Shown here piece by piece: positions 44,246 to 51,687 of a DNA stretch of 56,163 nucleotides; position 1 is the first letter of the stretch, and each line of letters begins with the position of its first letter. The translations under genes were made by a program, and so were the position numbers. Source of the DNA: an uncultured Pseudoflavonifractor sp. (GTDB lineage Bacteria > Bacillota > Clostridia > Oscillospirales > Oscillospiraceae); the NCBI GenBank assembly GCA_947651395.1, contig CANSYW010000012.1, forward strand, positions 1-56,163, given 5' to 3'. The notes under the pieces were generated by a model. The model did not search any database and was not told the DNA's origin. It saw only the letters and a list, made by a program, of their open reading frames with translations.

Positions 44246-45390
44246 GGCGGGAAGTCTATCTGGACAACGCCGCCACCGCCTTCCCCCGGGCCCCGGGCGT
44301 AGGAGCGGCCATGGCCGTCTGCGCGGACACCGTGGGCGCCAACGTGGGCCGGGGCGCCTCCCCGGCCGCTCAGCGCTCCGGCGGCGTGGTGTGGGAGACC
44401 CGGGAGCTGCTCTGCCGGCTCCTGAGCGCCCCCGCCCCGCAAAATGTCATCCTGACCCCAGGCGCCACCTGGGGTCTTAATTTTATGCTCAAGGGCCTGC
44501 TCCGCCCCGGCGACCGGGTCCTTACCACTCCTATGGAGCATAACGCCGTCCTGCGCCCTCTGGAGCAGCTGAAGTCCGCCGGAGTCACGGTGGAGCTCCT
44601 CCCCTGTGATGGGGAGGGCATCCTCCTTTTGGAGGCGGCCGAACCGCTTCTGGCGGGAGCCAGGGCGGTGATCCTGGCCCACGCCTCCAACCTCACCGGA
44701 GGGATCCAGCCGATAAGAGAGCTGGGCAGGCTCTGCGGGAGGGCGGGCGTCCTCCTCCTGGTGGATGCCGCCCAGACCGCCGGCCATCTCCCCCTGGACA
44801 TGACCGGCTGGGGGATCGACGGCCTGGCCCTGCCCGGTCACAAGGGCCTGCTGGGCCCCCAGGGCATCGGGGCCCTGATCCTCACCGACGCCTTGGCCGC
44901 CATGCTGGAGCCCCTGGTCAGCGGGGGCACCGGGAGCTGGTCGGAATCCCCCCTCATGCCCCCCTGCCTCCCCGATCGGTTTGAGCCGGGAACCCTGAAC
45001 CTCCCCGGCGTCTACGGGCTCCACGCCGCCCTCACCTATGGGGAAGCTCAGGGAGCGGCCCTCATGGAGCGCCAGCGAAAACTGGGGCGCTGGCTGTGGG
45101 CCCGGCTCAAGGAGTATGAGGGTCACGGTCTCACCGTCCCCGGCCCCGACGCCTCAGGCCGGATAGGGGTGGTCAGCGTGGACTTCCCCGGGCGGGACAA
45201 CGGGGAGATGGCCTTTCTGCTGGAGGATCGCTATTCCATCCACACCCGCTCGGGCCTTCACTGCGCCCCCACCGCCCACGCCCACCTGGGCACCTTCCCC
45301 CAGGGCATGGTGCGTTTCTCCGTGGGGAGCTTTACCACCTTTGAGGACATCGACTATGTCCAGGGGGCCGTGGGACAGCTCCTGACATGA
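44242..45390 (+). CDS. cysteine desulfurase family PLP enzyme
   Basis: 382 aa, class V aminotransferase fold. N-terminal YLDNAATAFPRAPGV, the cofactor region AHASNLTGG, VDAAQTAGHLPLDM, the PLP lysine K201 in LPGHKGLLGPQG and the catalytic cysteine C342 in SGLHCAPTAH. Such proteins supply sulfur for Fe-S clusters, tRNA thiolation or selenium metabolism. No Fe-S scaffold gene is adjacent. Translationally coupled (ATGA) to the secreted protein upstream and followed by a terminator. Confidence 0.9.
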   Translation: MRREVYLDNAATAFPRAPGVGAAMAVCADTVGANVGRGASPAAQRSGGVVWETRELLCRLLSAPAPQNVILTPGATWGLNFMLKGLLRPGDRVLTTPMEHNAVLRPLEQLKSAGVTVELLPCDGEGILLLEAAEPLLAGARAVILAHASNLTGGIQPIRELGRLCGRAGVLLLVDAAQTAGHLPLDMTGWGIDGLALPGHKGLLGPQGIGALILTDALAAMLEPLVSGGTGSWSESPLMPPCLPDRFEPGTLNLPGVYGLHAALTYGEAQGAALMERQRKLGRWLWARLKEYEGHGLTVPGPDASGRIGVVSVDFPGRDNGEMAFLLEDRYSIHTRSGLHCAPTAHAHLGTFPQGMVRFSVGSFTTFEDIDYVQGAVGQLLT

Positions 45391-45403
45391 CCTGCATACG
45401 ACA

Positions 45404-45431
45404 AAGGGCCGGGACTTTCGTCCCGGCCCTT
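45404..45431. terminator. bidirectional terminator
   Basis: AAGGGCCGGGAC / GTCCCGGCCCTT hairpin with a TTTC loop between the convergent cysteine desulfurase and ABC permease genes. Confidence 0.88.
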
Positions 45432-45441
45432 CTTATATGTT

Positions 45442-47292
45442 CTATCGCTCTTCCCGCACCGCCCGCCAGGCGCCCAGGCAGGTACACAGGAAATATCCCC
45501 CGTAGATCAGCAGCAGAAACAGGGCGGTGAGAAGGCTGGAGTGCGCCGAGTTCACCTTTCCCATCACCCGGATGACCTCGTTGGCCGCCTGCATGCCCAC
45601 CACGGCATGGATCACTCCCAGAGCCAGAGGCAGCAGGAAGGCCAGGGCCACCTGGGACACCAGAGCCCTGCGCCGCATGGCCTCGGAGGCCCCCAGCTTA
45701 CTCAGGAGCTGATAGCGCCGGGCGTTGTCTGAGGCCTGGCTGAGCTGCTGAAGGGCCAGCACCGCCGCCGCGGTGAGGAGGAACACCAGGCCCAGATAGA
45801 GCCCCATGTAGAGCACCAGGATCTTGGTGCCCATCAGGTCATAGTAGTTGTCCAGCTTATGGTTGAGCATGATGTCCAGCCCGCCGGTGAAGTCTTCCGC
45901 CTCCTCCAGGGCGGCCCGGAGGGCCTCGTCCACCTGTTGGGCCTGGCCCCGGTAGGTGATATTCACCATCTGACGCCGGGGCCGCAGCCGGGCGGCCGCT
46001 TCATCGCTCACCACTACCACACCGTCGGCGGCGGGGCCGTTGACGATGGCCTCGGGGGTCCGGCAGGGGAGCTCCTCCTCCGTCAGTGTGGACAGCCCCC
46101 GGTCCTCCATGAGCCGGTTATAGCTACTCAGCGGCACGGCGGCGTAAAACCCCGCCTGGGAGAAGCCGGTGACCGTCTCATCATTATAGTAGACCGTGAC
46201 GCTCCGCGCCGCCGCGAAATTCTCCCCGGTGTCAAAGCCCGTCCTCCGGAGGAGCGCCACCACGTCCGTCTCCTCGTACTCCCCCGCCCGGCCGTAGTTG
46301 AGCACCGTCAGGTCATAGGGAGTCTGATTGGACACGGTGGCGGTGATGGTGTCATTGAGGCCCACCGAGCAGGCGGTGACGCCGATGGCCAGCAGCAAGA
46401 GGATGGAGATAACGGTGTTGGACGCGCAATTGGTGTGTACCTTGCCGCTCCACTGGCGCAGCACGAACATGTTGAGCCCCTTATAGTACCCGGGGTGGCC
46501 CTTGGTCAGCCGGAGCAGGAACCCGGACAGGGACCGAAAGATGAGAAAGCTGCCCAGCGTGCCCAGGCCCAGCATCCCGAACCAGATCGGGTCGATGCGC
46601 AGCAGGCCCCGGGTGAGCAGGAGCGTGTAGGCCCCGCCCAGGCAGAGGCACCCCAGAACGAACAGAGCCGCCGACGCCCCCAGGCTCCGCCGGGCCACCT
46701 CCTCGTTGGTCCGGCCCGAGCGGATCAGGTCGATGAGCCTGGCCCGGGACACCGACACGCCGGTAAAGACCATGACCAGCAGGAAGATGACGCCGAAATA
46801 GATCGCCGTCTTCCCCGCCGCCTTCCAGGACAGGTGAAAGGCAAACACCTCTCCTGGAGTGGCCAGAAACATGGCCACCGTCAGCCTGTCCAGGCACCAG
46901 GAGCCCAGGATCCCCAGGGCGATGCCGGAGACCAGGGCGGCCAGACCGATGAGCAGAGTCTCCTCCACCAGGATCCGGGAGACCTGACCGGTGGGCATGC
47001 CCAGCAGGGCGTAGGTGCCCAGCTCCCGCTTGCGCCGCTTCATCAAAAACCGGTTGGCGTAGAGGATGAGCCCCGCGAGGACCACCGCCACAAAGGCGGA
47101 GAAGACCCCCATCAACATGAAGATGCCCTCCACGCTTGGGTTGTCGTTTTGTGCCAGCAGCCGGATGACGCTCTGGTCGTCCAGGGCGCTGAAAACATAG
47201 AACAGGCACACCCCGAAGGCCAGGGTGACGAAGTAGACGGCGTAGTCCCGGAAGCTCCGCCGCACATTGCGCAGGGCCAGCTTTCCGCTCAT
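45442..47292 (-). CDS. FtsX-family ABC transporter permease (BceB-like)
   Basis: 616 aa. Ten predicted helices in the BceB layout: helices 1-4, a pair, then a large extracytoplasmic domain (about 330-480) between helices 8 and 9. FtsX signatures: LALRNVRRSFRDYAVYFVTL at the N-terminus and KRRKRELGTYALLGMPTGQV. Such transporters detoxify or sense cell-wall-active peptides (bacitracin type). The ATPase gene upstream overlaps by 4 bases. No histidine kinase or response regulator is adjacent, though most BceAB systems have one. Confidence 0.88.
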   Translation of the reverse strand: MSGKLALRNVRRSFRDYAVYFVTLAFGVCLFYVFSALDDQSVIRLLAQNDNPSVEGIFMLMGVFSAFVAVVLAGLILYANRFLMKRRKRELGTYALLGMPTGQVSRILVEETLLIGLAALVSGIALGILGSWCLDRLTVAMFLATPGEVFAFHLSWKAAGKTAIYFGVIFLLVMVFTGVSVSRARLIDLIRSGRTNEEVARRSLGASAALFVLGCLCLGGAYTLLLTRGLLRIDPIWFGMLGLGTLGSFLIFRSLSGFLLRLTKGHPGYYKGLNMFVLRQWSGKVHTNCASNTVISILLLLAIGVTACSVGLNDTITATVSNQTPYDLTVLNYGRAGEYEETDVVALLRRTGFDTGENFAAARSVTVYYNDETVTGFSQAGFYAAVPLSSYNRLMEDRGLSTLTEEELPCRTPEAIVNGPAADGVVVVSDEAAARLRPRRQMVNITYRGQAQQVDEALRAALEEAEDFTGGLDIMLNHKLDNYYDLMGTKILVLYMGLYLGLVFLLTAAAVLALQQLSQASDNARRYQLLSKLGASEAMRRRALVSQVALAFLLPLALGVIHAVVGMQAANEVIRVMGKVNSAHSSLLTALFLLLIYGGYFLCTCLGAWRAVREER

Positions 47293-48050
47293 TCCTCCGC
47301 CTCCCCGCCCAACCGGCTCACCACCGCGAGGATCTCCCGGAAAAAGCTCTGCCGGTCCTCATCGGCCCGGCTCAGCTCCCGGTAGAGCTTTCCGTCCCGC
47401 AAAAACAGGATCCTCCTGCACCAGGAGGCGGCAAAGGCGTCGTGGGTGACCATAAGGATGGTGGCCTCCGCCGTCCGGTTGAGCTCCTCCAGCTGCTCCA
47501 GAAGCTGGCCGGCGGACTTGGAGTCCAGCGCCCCGGTGGGCTCGTCGGCCAGCACCAGGGCAGGGCGGGTCACCATGGCCCGGGCGGCGGCCACCCGTTG
47601 CTGCTGACCTCCGGACATCTGGTAGGGAAACTTGCCGAGTACCTCCTCCACCCCCAGGAGCCGGGCGGCCTCCCGGGCACGCCGCTCCACCATCTTGGGT
47701 TCCGCCCCGCCGATGGTGAGGGCCAGGGCGATATTCTCCAGTCCCGTCAGCGTGTCCAGCAGATTGCAGTCCTGAAAGATGAAGCCCAGCCGCTCCCGGC
47801 GGAACCGGGCCAGGGCCTTTCCCTTGAGCCGATCCAGGGGCACCCCGTCGATGGTGATGCGCCCCGCGCTGGGGACGTCGATGGTGGACACGCAGTTGAG
47901 CAGCGTCGTCTTACCGCTGCCCGAAGGGCCCATGATGCCCACGAACTCTCCCGGCTCCACAGAAAAGCTCAGCCCCCGCAGGGCGGCGGTGTGGTTCCCT
48001 CTGCCTCCATATGTTTTGGTCAGTTCCTCTACCGTCAGGATGGGTTCCAT
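47289..48050 (-). CDS. ABC transporter ATP-binding protein (BceA/MacB-like)
   Basis: 253 aa. Walker A GPSGSGKTT (about 42-50), Q-loop FIFQDCNLLDTLT, signature MSGGQQQRVAAARAM, Walker B ALVLADEPTGALD, and H-loop VTHD. First gene of the pair with the permease. ATG 48050 follows GGAGG. Upstream lies an inverted/direct repeat cluster (48100-48133) and a -10 box TATACT (minus strand, about 48090). Confidence 0.93.
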   Translation of the reverse strand: MEPILTVEELTKTYGGRGNHTAALRGLSFSVEPGEFVGIMGPSGSGKTTLLNCVSTIDVPSAGRITIDGVPLDRLKGKALARFRRERLGFIFQDCNLLDTLTGLENIALALTIGGAEPKMVERRAREAARLLGVEEVLGKFPYQMSGGQQQRVAAARAMVTRPALVLADEPTGALDSKSAGQLLEQLEELNRTAEATILMVTHDAFAASWCRRILFLRDGKLYRELSRADEDRQSFFREILAVVSRLGGEAEE

Positions 48051-48099
48051 GCTCCGGCCTCCTTTTTTCAGTGGGGCCAGTATAGCACGGCTCTTTCAA

Positions 48100-48133
48100 G
48101 TTTTCTTTTCGGGAGCGTAAAGAAAACCTAAAG
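48100..48133 (-). promoter_or_regulatory. candidate response-regulator box before the ABC transporter
   Basis: On the minus strand CTTTA-GGTTTT-CTTTA is an 11-bp-spaced direct repeat (48133-48118), as seen for OmpR-family regulators. On the duplex GTTTTCTTT (48100-48108) and AAAGAAAAC (48119-48127) also form a perfect inverted repeat with a 10-base spacer. It lies upstream of the weak promoter of the BceAB-like pair. Confidence 0.45.
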
Positions 48134-48143
48134 TCTTTGTGAC

Positions 48144-48177
48144 AAAAAACAGTCCCGGGACGGCGGACGTCCCGGGA
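48144..48177 (-). terminator. terminator of the HAD hydrolase gene
   Basis: TCCCGGGACG / CGTCCCGGGA hairpin with a 5-base loop, followed by six T residues on the minus strand. Confidence 0.88.
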
Positions 48178-48187
48178 GCTTGTTCTC

Positions 48188-48838
48188 TTATACCCCCAGC
48201 CAGCGCTTCAGCTCCGGCAGATCCGGAGCGATATGCACATGGGGATAGGCCTCAAAGGCGGCGGCAGGGGTAGTGCCGTTGAGCACGGCGGAAAAGTCCA
48301 CCCCGGCATTTTGACCGGTGGCGGCGTCGATGGTGGTGTCTCCACAGTAGAGAGCTCTCCCCTTCTCCACCCCCATGGTCTCCAAAGCGCCCAGAAGTCC
48401 CTCGGGATCGGGTTTGGGACGCGTCACCGTCTCGCCTCCCACCGTGGCCGTCATCAGCTCCAGCAGCTCATACCGGCTCAGGATCTCATGGAGGGTAGTC
48501 CTGCGTTTGCTGGTGACCACTCCAACCTTGATCCCTTGGGCGTGAAGGGCCCGAAGGAGCTCCGCCGCGCCGGGGAAGAGCCTGGTCATCTCCGCCTGTC
48601 GCCCCTCCACCTTCTCCTGGAACCACCGGCGGAACTCAGCCCGGCGCGCCTCGTCCCGCTCCCCGGTAAGGATGGTGAAGCCGTCCTCCAGAATATAGCC
48701 CACCGTCTCCCGCACCGCCTCCATCCTGGGCTTGGGCAGACCCATCTTCTCAAAGCCATAGCAAAAGCCCCCATAGATGGAAGCCGTAGCGTCTCCAAGG
48801 GTGTAGTCAAAGTCAAATAATACGGCCTGATAGTCCAT
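48188..48838 (-). CDS. HAD-family hydrolase, phosphoglycolate-phosphatase-like
   Basis: 216 aa. HAD motif I VLFDFDYTLGD with the nucleophile and acid Asp pair, motif II VVTSKRRTT (Ser in VTS), motif III lysine in RPKPDPEGLL, and motif IV YCGDTTIDAATGQNAG. A helical cap lies between motifs I and II. Similar to Gph/PpaX phosphatases; substrate unknown. ATG 48838 has GAGGTGA upstream; GTG 48847 overlaps that site. Confidence 0.88.
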   Translation of the reverse strand: MDYQAVLFDFDYTLGDATASIYGGFCYGFEKMGLPKPRMEAVRETVGYILEDGFTILTGERDEARRAEFRRWFQEKVEGRQAEMTRLFPGAAELLRALHAQGIKVGVVTSKRRTTLHEILSRYELLELMTATVGGETVTRPKPDPEGLLGALETMGVEKGRALYCGDTTIDAATGQNAGVDFSAVLNGTTPAAAFEAYPHVHIAPDLPELKRWLGV

Positions 48839-48966
48839 GGCGTTCACCTCATCTTTTCAGCTTTTTATGATTTTACCATATCCGCCATATGTGATGCAAC
48901 TTTTTCTTGACAACGCCCGGCATATCTGGTAGAATAACACCTGCTGTTGGACAGCCTTTCTGGTTT

Positions 48967-49042
48967 GCTGGTTTAGCTCAGTTGGTAGAGCAGCTGATTT
49001 GTAATCAGCAGGTCGGGGGTTCAAGTCCGTCAACCAGCTCCA
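48967..49042 (+). tRNA. tRNA-Thr (UGU)
   Basis: Acceptor GCTGGTT (48967-48973) pairs with AACCAGC (49032-49038), discriminator T, encoded CCA at 49040-49042. The anticodon arm GCTGA-TTTGTAA-TCAGC gives anticodon TGT. The T arm carries GGTTCAAG. 73 bases plus CCA. Confidence 0.97.
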
Positions 49043-49046
49043 ATAC

Positions 49047-49131
49047 GGAGGAGTTCCAGAGTGGCCAAATGGGGCAGACTGTAAATCTGTTGCGTATCGC
49101 TTCGGTGGTTCGAATCCACCCTCCTCCACCA
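49047..49131 (+). tRNA. tRNA-Tyr (GUA), target of integration
   Basis: Acceptor GGAGGAG (49047-49053) pairs with CTCCTCC (49121-49127), discriminator A, encoded CCA at 49129-49131. The anticodon loop CTGTAAA gives GTA. The long variable arm is typical of tRNA-Tyr. From base 49077 on, the gene is part of a direct repeat with 53625, so its 3' part was supplied by the integrated element and the gene remains complete. Confidence 0.97.
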
Positions 49132-49180
49132 ACAAGGAAAACCACTGCATCTGTAGAGATGCGGTGGTTTTTTTATGCTC
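49077..49180. repeat. attL: direct repeat with tRNA-Tyr 3' part
   Basis: 104 bases identical to 53625-53729 apart from one T in a T-run (7 against 8). The repeat begins in the anticodon stem of tRNA-Tyr and runs through the tRNA 3' end and its terminator to ATGCTC. The left copy completes a working tRNA gene; the right copy has no 5' half. Confidence 0.95.
49138..49174 (+). terminator. terminator of the tRNA pair (copied in attR)
   Basis: AAAACCACTGCATCT / AGATGCGGTGGTTTT hairpin with loop GTAG and a run of seven T. The second copy lies at 53686-53723. Confidence 0.92.
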
Positions 49181-49230
49181 GTTTGTAACACCAGAAGCAA
49201 ACACAAAAATCTAAATAAAACTGCAAATTT

Positions 49231-49250
49231 TAGGGTATTGATTAGGGTAT
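49231..49250. repeat. candidate integrase arm-type sites, left end
   Basis: TAGGGTAT occurs twice (49231-49238 and 49243-49250) with 12-bp period, in the non-coding strip inside attL. A third exact copy lies at 53558-53565 near attR. Repeated short sites flanking the core are the pattern of arm-binding sites for tyrosine integrases. Confidence 0.45.
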
Positions 49251-49331
49251 GCATTTGTCCTCCCCACTGTCGTGGCCCCCCTATTCTTCCCCGCTGCACA
49301 ATCCTGTAGAAATAGAGAAAGGATGACAGTC

Positions 49332-49706
49332 ATGAGCATTACCTATACCCTGTCCCTCCCCGAGGGAAACGGCGAATTGGAGCAAACAATCGAGGGTCTC
49401 CTCCGCTCCCTGCACATCAGCGGCAAGTTCTGCGGCCTGCAATACCTCACCTACGCCGTCTCCAAAACCATCCGGGACCCAGAGGCCACACGCTACATCA
49501 CCAAAGAGCTCTACCCTGAGATCGCCGGGCGTTTCGATACTACCTCCAGCCGCGTCGAGCGCGGGATCCGCACCGCCATCGCCCACAGCTGGAAGCACAG
49601 CAAACGTGAAACGCTCAACAAGGTAGCCGGATACCACCTCGTTGAGCGTCCCACAAATTCCGAGTTCATTGACTTTGCCGCCGCACACCTTCGGCTGCAT
49701 GGTTGA
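49332..49706 (+). CDS. stand-alone Spo0A C-terminal (effector) domain protein
   Basis: 124 aa. The whole protein matches the DNA-binding half of Spo0A, without the receiver domain: LHISGKFCGLQYLTYAVS, YITKELYPEIAGRFDTTSSR, RVERGIRTAIAHSWKH (recognition helix) and ERPTNSEFIDFAAAHLRL at the end. It should bind 0A boxes (TGTCGAA) constitutively or as a competitor of Spo0A. ATG 49332 has GAAAGG 9 bases upstream; the in-frame ATG 49323 touches that site. First gene of the element. A 12-base 0A-box match lies at the other end (53481). Role inferred, not shown. Confidence 0.88.
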   Translation: MSITYTLSLPEGNGELEQTIEGLLRSLHISGKFCGLQYLTYAVSKTIRDPEATRYITKELYPEIAGRFDTTSSRVERGIRTAIAHSWKHSKRETLNKVAGYHLVERPTNSEFIDFAAAHLRLHG

Positions 49707-49710
49707 TGCC

Positions 49711-49744
49711 GCCGGGCAGGGGAGCCACCCCCTGCCCGGTTTTT
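49711..49744 (+). terminator. terminator of the Spo0A-domain gene
   Basis: GCCGGGCAGGGG / CCCCCTGCCCGG hairpin with a 5-base loop and TTTTT. Confidence 0.88.
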
Positions 49745-49757
49745 GCTTCTTTCTGCA

Positions 49758-50342
49758 TTACCGCAGGGAAAACGTAACTTCTTCCCTTCCGGCTGAAAAT
49801 GTAACCGACAGGGTCTCTTCGCTGCTTTCTATCATTTCCGGCACCGAAAAGACAATGATTCCGCTTTTTGAAGTCAACGGGTTCAGAGTGGAGTCGTGCA
49901 AATCATCATCCATCATGAGAAGGCTTGCAGAATACTCATATTCACCCGCATAGTAAATATCAGCCTTGACATCGCTGTTCGTCGCAAATGCGGGAAGGAA
50001 AGTGTCGCTCTCTTTCCCGTTATTCGTCACCTGGGCAGACACGACAGCATATAAATTCCCCTCGTCAGGAGAATATTGAAAGAACTCGCCATCGGCGATC
50101 TTGTCAGCAAAATAGAAGTCAGAAACAACAACGCTCCAATTGTCGATAGTTGCACTGTCTCCAATTGCCAAAGGTTCCGCATCGGGGGATGGTGTGGGTT
50201 CCGGAGTCGGCGTGGACGTAGGCTCTGAAGCTGTCTCCACTGGTGTTACTTGCGGCTGTGTGCTTTCTTTTTCGACTTCACCTCCACACGCTGGCAGGCA
50301 CAGAGCAAATACAAGTGATAGGCATAGAACTTTCTTTTTCAT
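49758..50342 (-). CDS. lipoprotein with DUF4352-like domain
   Basis: 194 aa. Lipoprotein signal peptide MKKKVLCLSLVFALCLPACGG with lipobox LPAC, then a Thr/Pro/Glu-rich linker (about 27-55) and a C-terminal beta-sandwich (about 58-194; VVSDFYFADKI, GNLYAVVSAQVTNNGKES) like DUF4352/telokin-type domains of Firmicute lipoproteins. A surface role is expected; in a mobile element it could alter phage or peptide sensitivity, but nothing shows this. Convergent with the Spo0A-domain gene; it has its own promoter flanked by 21-bp repeats. Confidence 0.8.
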   Translation of the reverse strand: MKKKVLCLSLVFALCLPACGGEVEKESTQPQVTPVETASEPTSTPTPEPTPSPDAEPLAIGDSATIDNWSVVVSDFYFADKIADGEFFQYSPDEGNLYAVVSAQVTNNGKESDTFLPAFATNSDVKADIYYAGEYEYSASLLMMDDDLHDSTLNPLTSKSGIIVFSVPEMIESSEETLSVTFSAGREEVTFSLR

Positions 50343-50381
50343 TCCCTTTCTTCTCCCTTCCTGAGTGTCAAAATTTAGAGC

Positions 50382-50462
50382 ATTTAGTCATCTTTGGGAT
50401 GGGTAAATACTATCACAATAGGTAAGATACTGTCAAGCCGTTTTAAGTCATTTTTGGGATGG
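50382..50462. repeat. pair of 21-bp direct repeats around the lipoprotein promoter
   Basis: 50382-50402 and 50442-50462 match at 18 of 21 positions (shared core GTCAT-N-TTTGGGATGG), exactly 60 bp apart. The right copy is also the 3' end of the Cro-like gene and encodes its last residues (SIPKMT); the left copy lies between the promoter and the lipoprotein start. Confidence 0.6.
50407..50436 (-). promoter_or_regulatory. promoter of the lipoprotein gene
   Basis: Minus strand: consensus TTGACA (50431-50436), 18-bp spacer, TAGTAT (50407-50412). Confidence 0.65.
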
Positions 50463-50700
50463 AGGCAGTATTGATAATTTGCAGGTCGTTCATTTTCCAC
50501 AACTCCTTTCTATCTTCATTGGGAAAGAAGACGGATTGAATTTTAAATGCCTCATCCAAATTGATGGGAGACTTCATAGAGAGCTTTCGGGAAATCGTAT
50601 CTCTATTGCAGCCAATAACCTCCGCAATCTCCGCAAGACCGATATTCTTTCGGCTCATCTCGGCGCGCAGATTTTCAAACACAATTGAGCTTTTACGCAT
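50443..50700 (-). CDS. Cro-like small HTH protein, 85 aa
   Basis: HTH of the XRE/Cro type: FENLRAEMSRKNIGLAEIAEVIGCNRDTISRKLS, then NLDEAFKIQSVFFPNED. The first helix pair and the recognition helix (RDTISRKL) are clear. ATG 50700 has GGAGGTGATG upstream. Divergent from the CI-like gene across three operators; by analogy with lambda-type switches it would oppose that repressor. A function as excisionase is possible but its fold is HTH_3 rather than winged helix. Confidence 0.78.
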   Translation of the reverse strand: MRKSSIVFENLRAEMSRKNIGLAEIAEVIGCNRDTISRKLSMKSPINLDEAFKIQSVFFPNEDRKELWKMNDLQIINTASIPKMT

Positions 50701-50712
50701 ATCATCACCTCC

Positions 50713-50804
50713 AATCGCGCATTGCGTCCCCGCACCCTCATACTACAACGCTATGCGCGATTTGTCAATAACGATTTTATAAATTTTTCTTGCAATGCGT
50801 GATT
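50713..50804. promoter_or_regulatory. three repressor operators of the CI/Cro-type switch
   Basis: GCAATGCGCGATT (minus strand, 50725-50713), GCTATGCGCGATT (50750-50762) and GCAATGCGTGATT (50792-50804) share the consensus GCWATGCGYGATT. Site 1 is downstream of the leftward -10 box, site 2 fills the leftward spacer and site 3 lies inside the rightward spacer, so occupancy can switch the two promoters. Confidence 0.75.
50740..50768 (-). promoter_or_regulatory. leftward promoter of the Cro-like gene
   Basis: Minus strand: TTGACA (50763-50768), 17-bp spacer, TAGTAT (50740-50745), with operator 2 inside the spacer. Confidence 0.8.
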
Positions 50805-50818
50805 TCTTGTGTTATGAT
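50790..50818 (+). promoter_or_regulatory. rightward promoter of the CI-like gene
   Basis: TTGCAA (50790-50795), 17-bp spacer, TATGAT (50813-50818), with operator 3 overlapping -35 and spacer. Autorepression is likely. Confidence 0.7.
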
Positions 50819-50840
50819 GTCCACGTAGCGAGGTGATTTC

Positions 50841-51620
50841 ATGGAATTTTATAAGATACTTCAGGAGATTATGGACGAGAAAAACATTGGTGTTGCTGAT
50901 GTTGCCCGTCTATGCGGACTTACAGATTCTACTGTTCGGAGCATTATTGATAGGGAGCAGAAAAAAGTTGCTTTGAATGTAGCTTTCAAATTGTCTGATG
51001 GACTTGGGGTTTCCTTGGAGCGCCTCAATGGAGGTGCAAAAAAATCCCCGTCCTTGCCGGACGAGGCTTTGAAGGTGGCCCGTGACTATAACGGCCTGGA
51101 CACCCACGGAAGATCCATGACCCGTATGGTAATCAGCGAGGAGCAAAAGCGCATGGAGGAGGAGCTAACTCGCCGCCGGGAGAAGGAGCTTATCCTGATG
51201 GACGAGGAGCTGGGCGAGCCCGTGGAGTCCAGGGTCATCCCCCTCTACCTCACCGCCGCCGCTGCCGGTTATACCGCCCCTGTCTTTGGAGAAGACTTTG
51301 ACTATATTGAAGTGGGTGGCGACGTTCCCCGCCACGCCGACTTTGCCGTAAAGATCGACGGTGACAGCATGGAGCCCTATATCATGGACGGCTCCACCGT
51401 CTATGTCAACCGGGATCCCTTGGCCGACGGCGACGTGGGAATCTTCTGCCTGGACGGGGATATGCTGTGCAAGCAGTATCACAAGGACGCCCTGGGCGTG
51501 GTGCGGCTGCTGAGCTTGAACCGGGCGCGCGCCGACGCCGACCGAGTAGTCTCCGACAGCTCCACCCTGGCCTGCTTCGGCCGGGTGATCCTGCCCCATC
51601 AGCTCAGGGTAGTCATTTAA
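50841..51620 (+). CDS. CI/LexA-like regulator (XRE HTH plus S24 peptidase)
   Basis: 259 aa. N-terminal HTH (about 1-65; KNIGVADVARLCGLTDSTVRSI), a linker helix rich in Glu/Arg (about 95-125) and a C-terminal S24 domain. Self-cleavage residues are all present: A142-G143 in LTAAAAGY, S176 in GDSMEP and K211 in DMLCKQYH. So DNA damage could, through RecA, cause cleavage and derepress the element. Start ATG 50841 with GAGGTGATTTC upstream. It should bind the three operators at 50713-50804. Upstream of the PBECR-like gene in the same direction. Confidence 0.9.
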   Translation: MEFYKILQEIMDEKNIGVADVARLCGLTDSTVRSIIDREQKKVALNVAFKLSDGLGVSLERLNGGAKKSPSLPDEALKVARDYNGLDTHGRSMTRMVISEEQKRMEEELTRRREKELILMDEELGEPVESRVIPLYLTAAAAGYTAPVFGEDFDYIEVGGDVPRHADFAVKIDGDSMEPYIMDGSTVYVNRDPLADGDVGIFCLDGDMLCKQYHKDALGVVRLLSLNRARADADRVVSDSSTLACFGRVILPHQLRVVI

Positions 51621-51687
51621 TTATTATTTCTTATTCGTGGAGCGCGGATGCCAGGGAAGTGCATTTTGGAAAAGGAGGGGAACGCCC

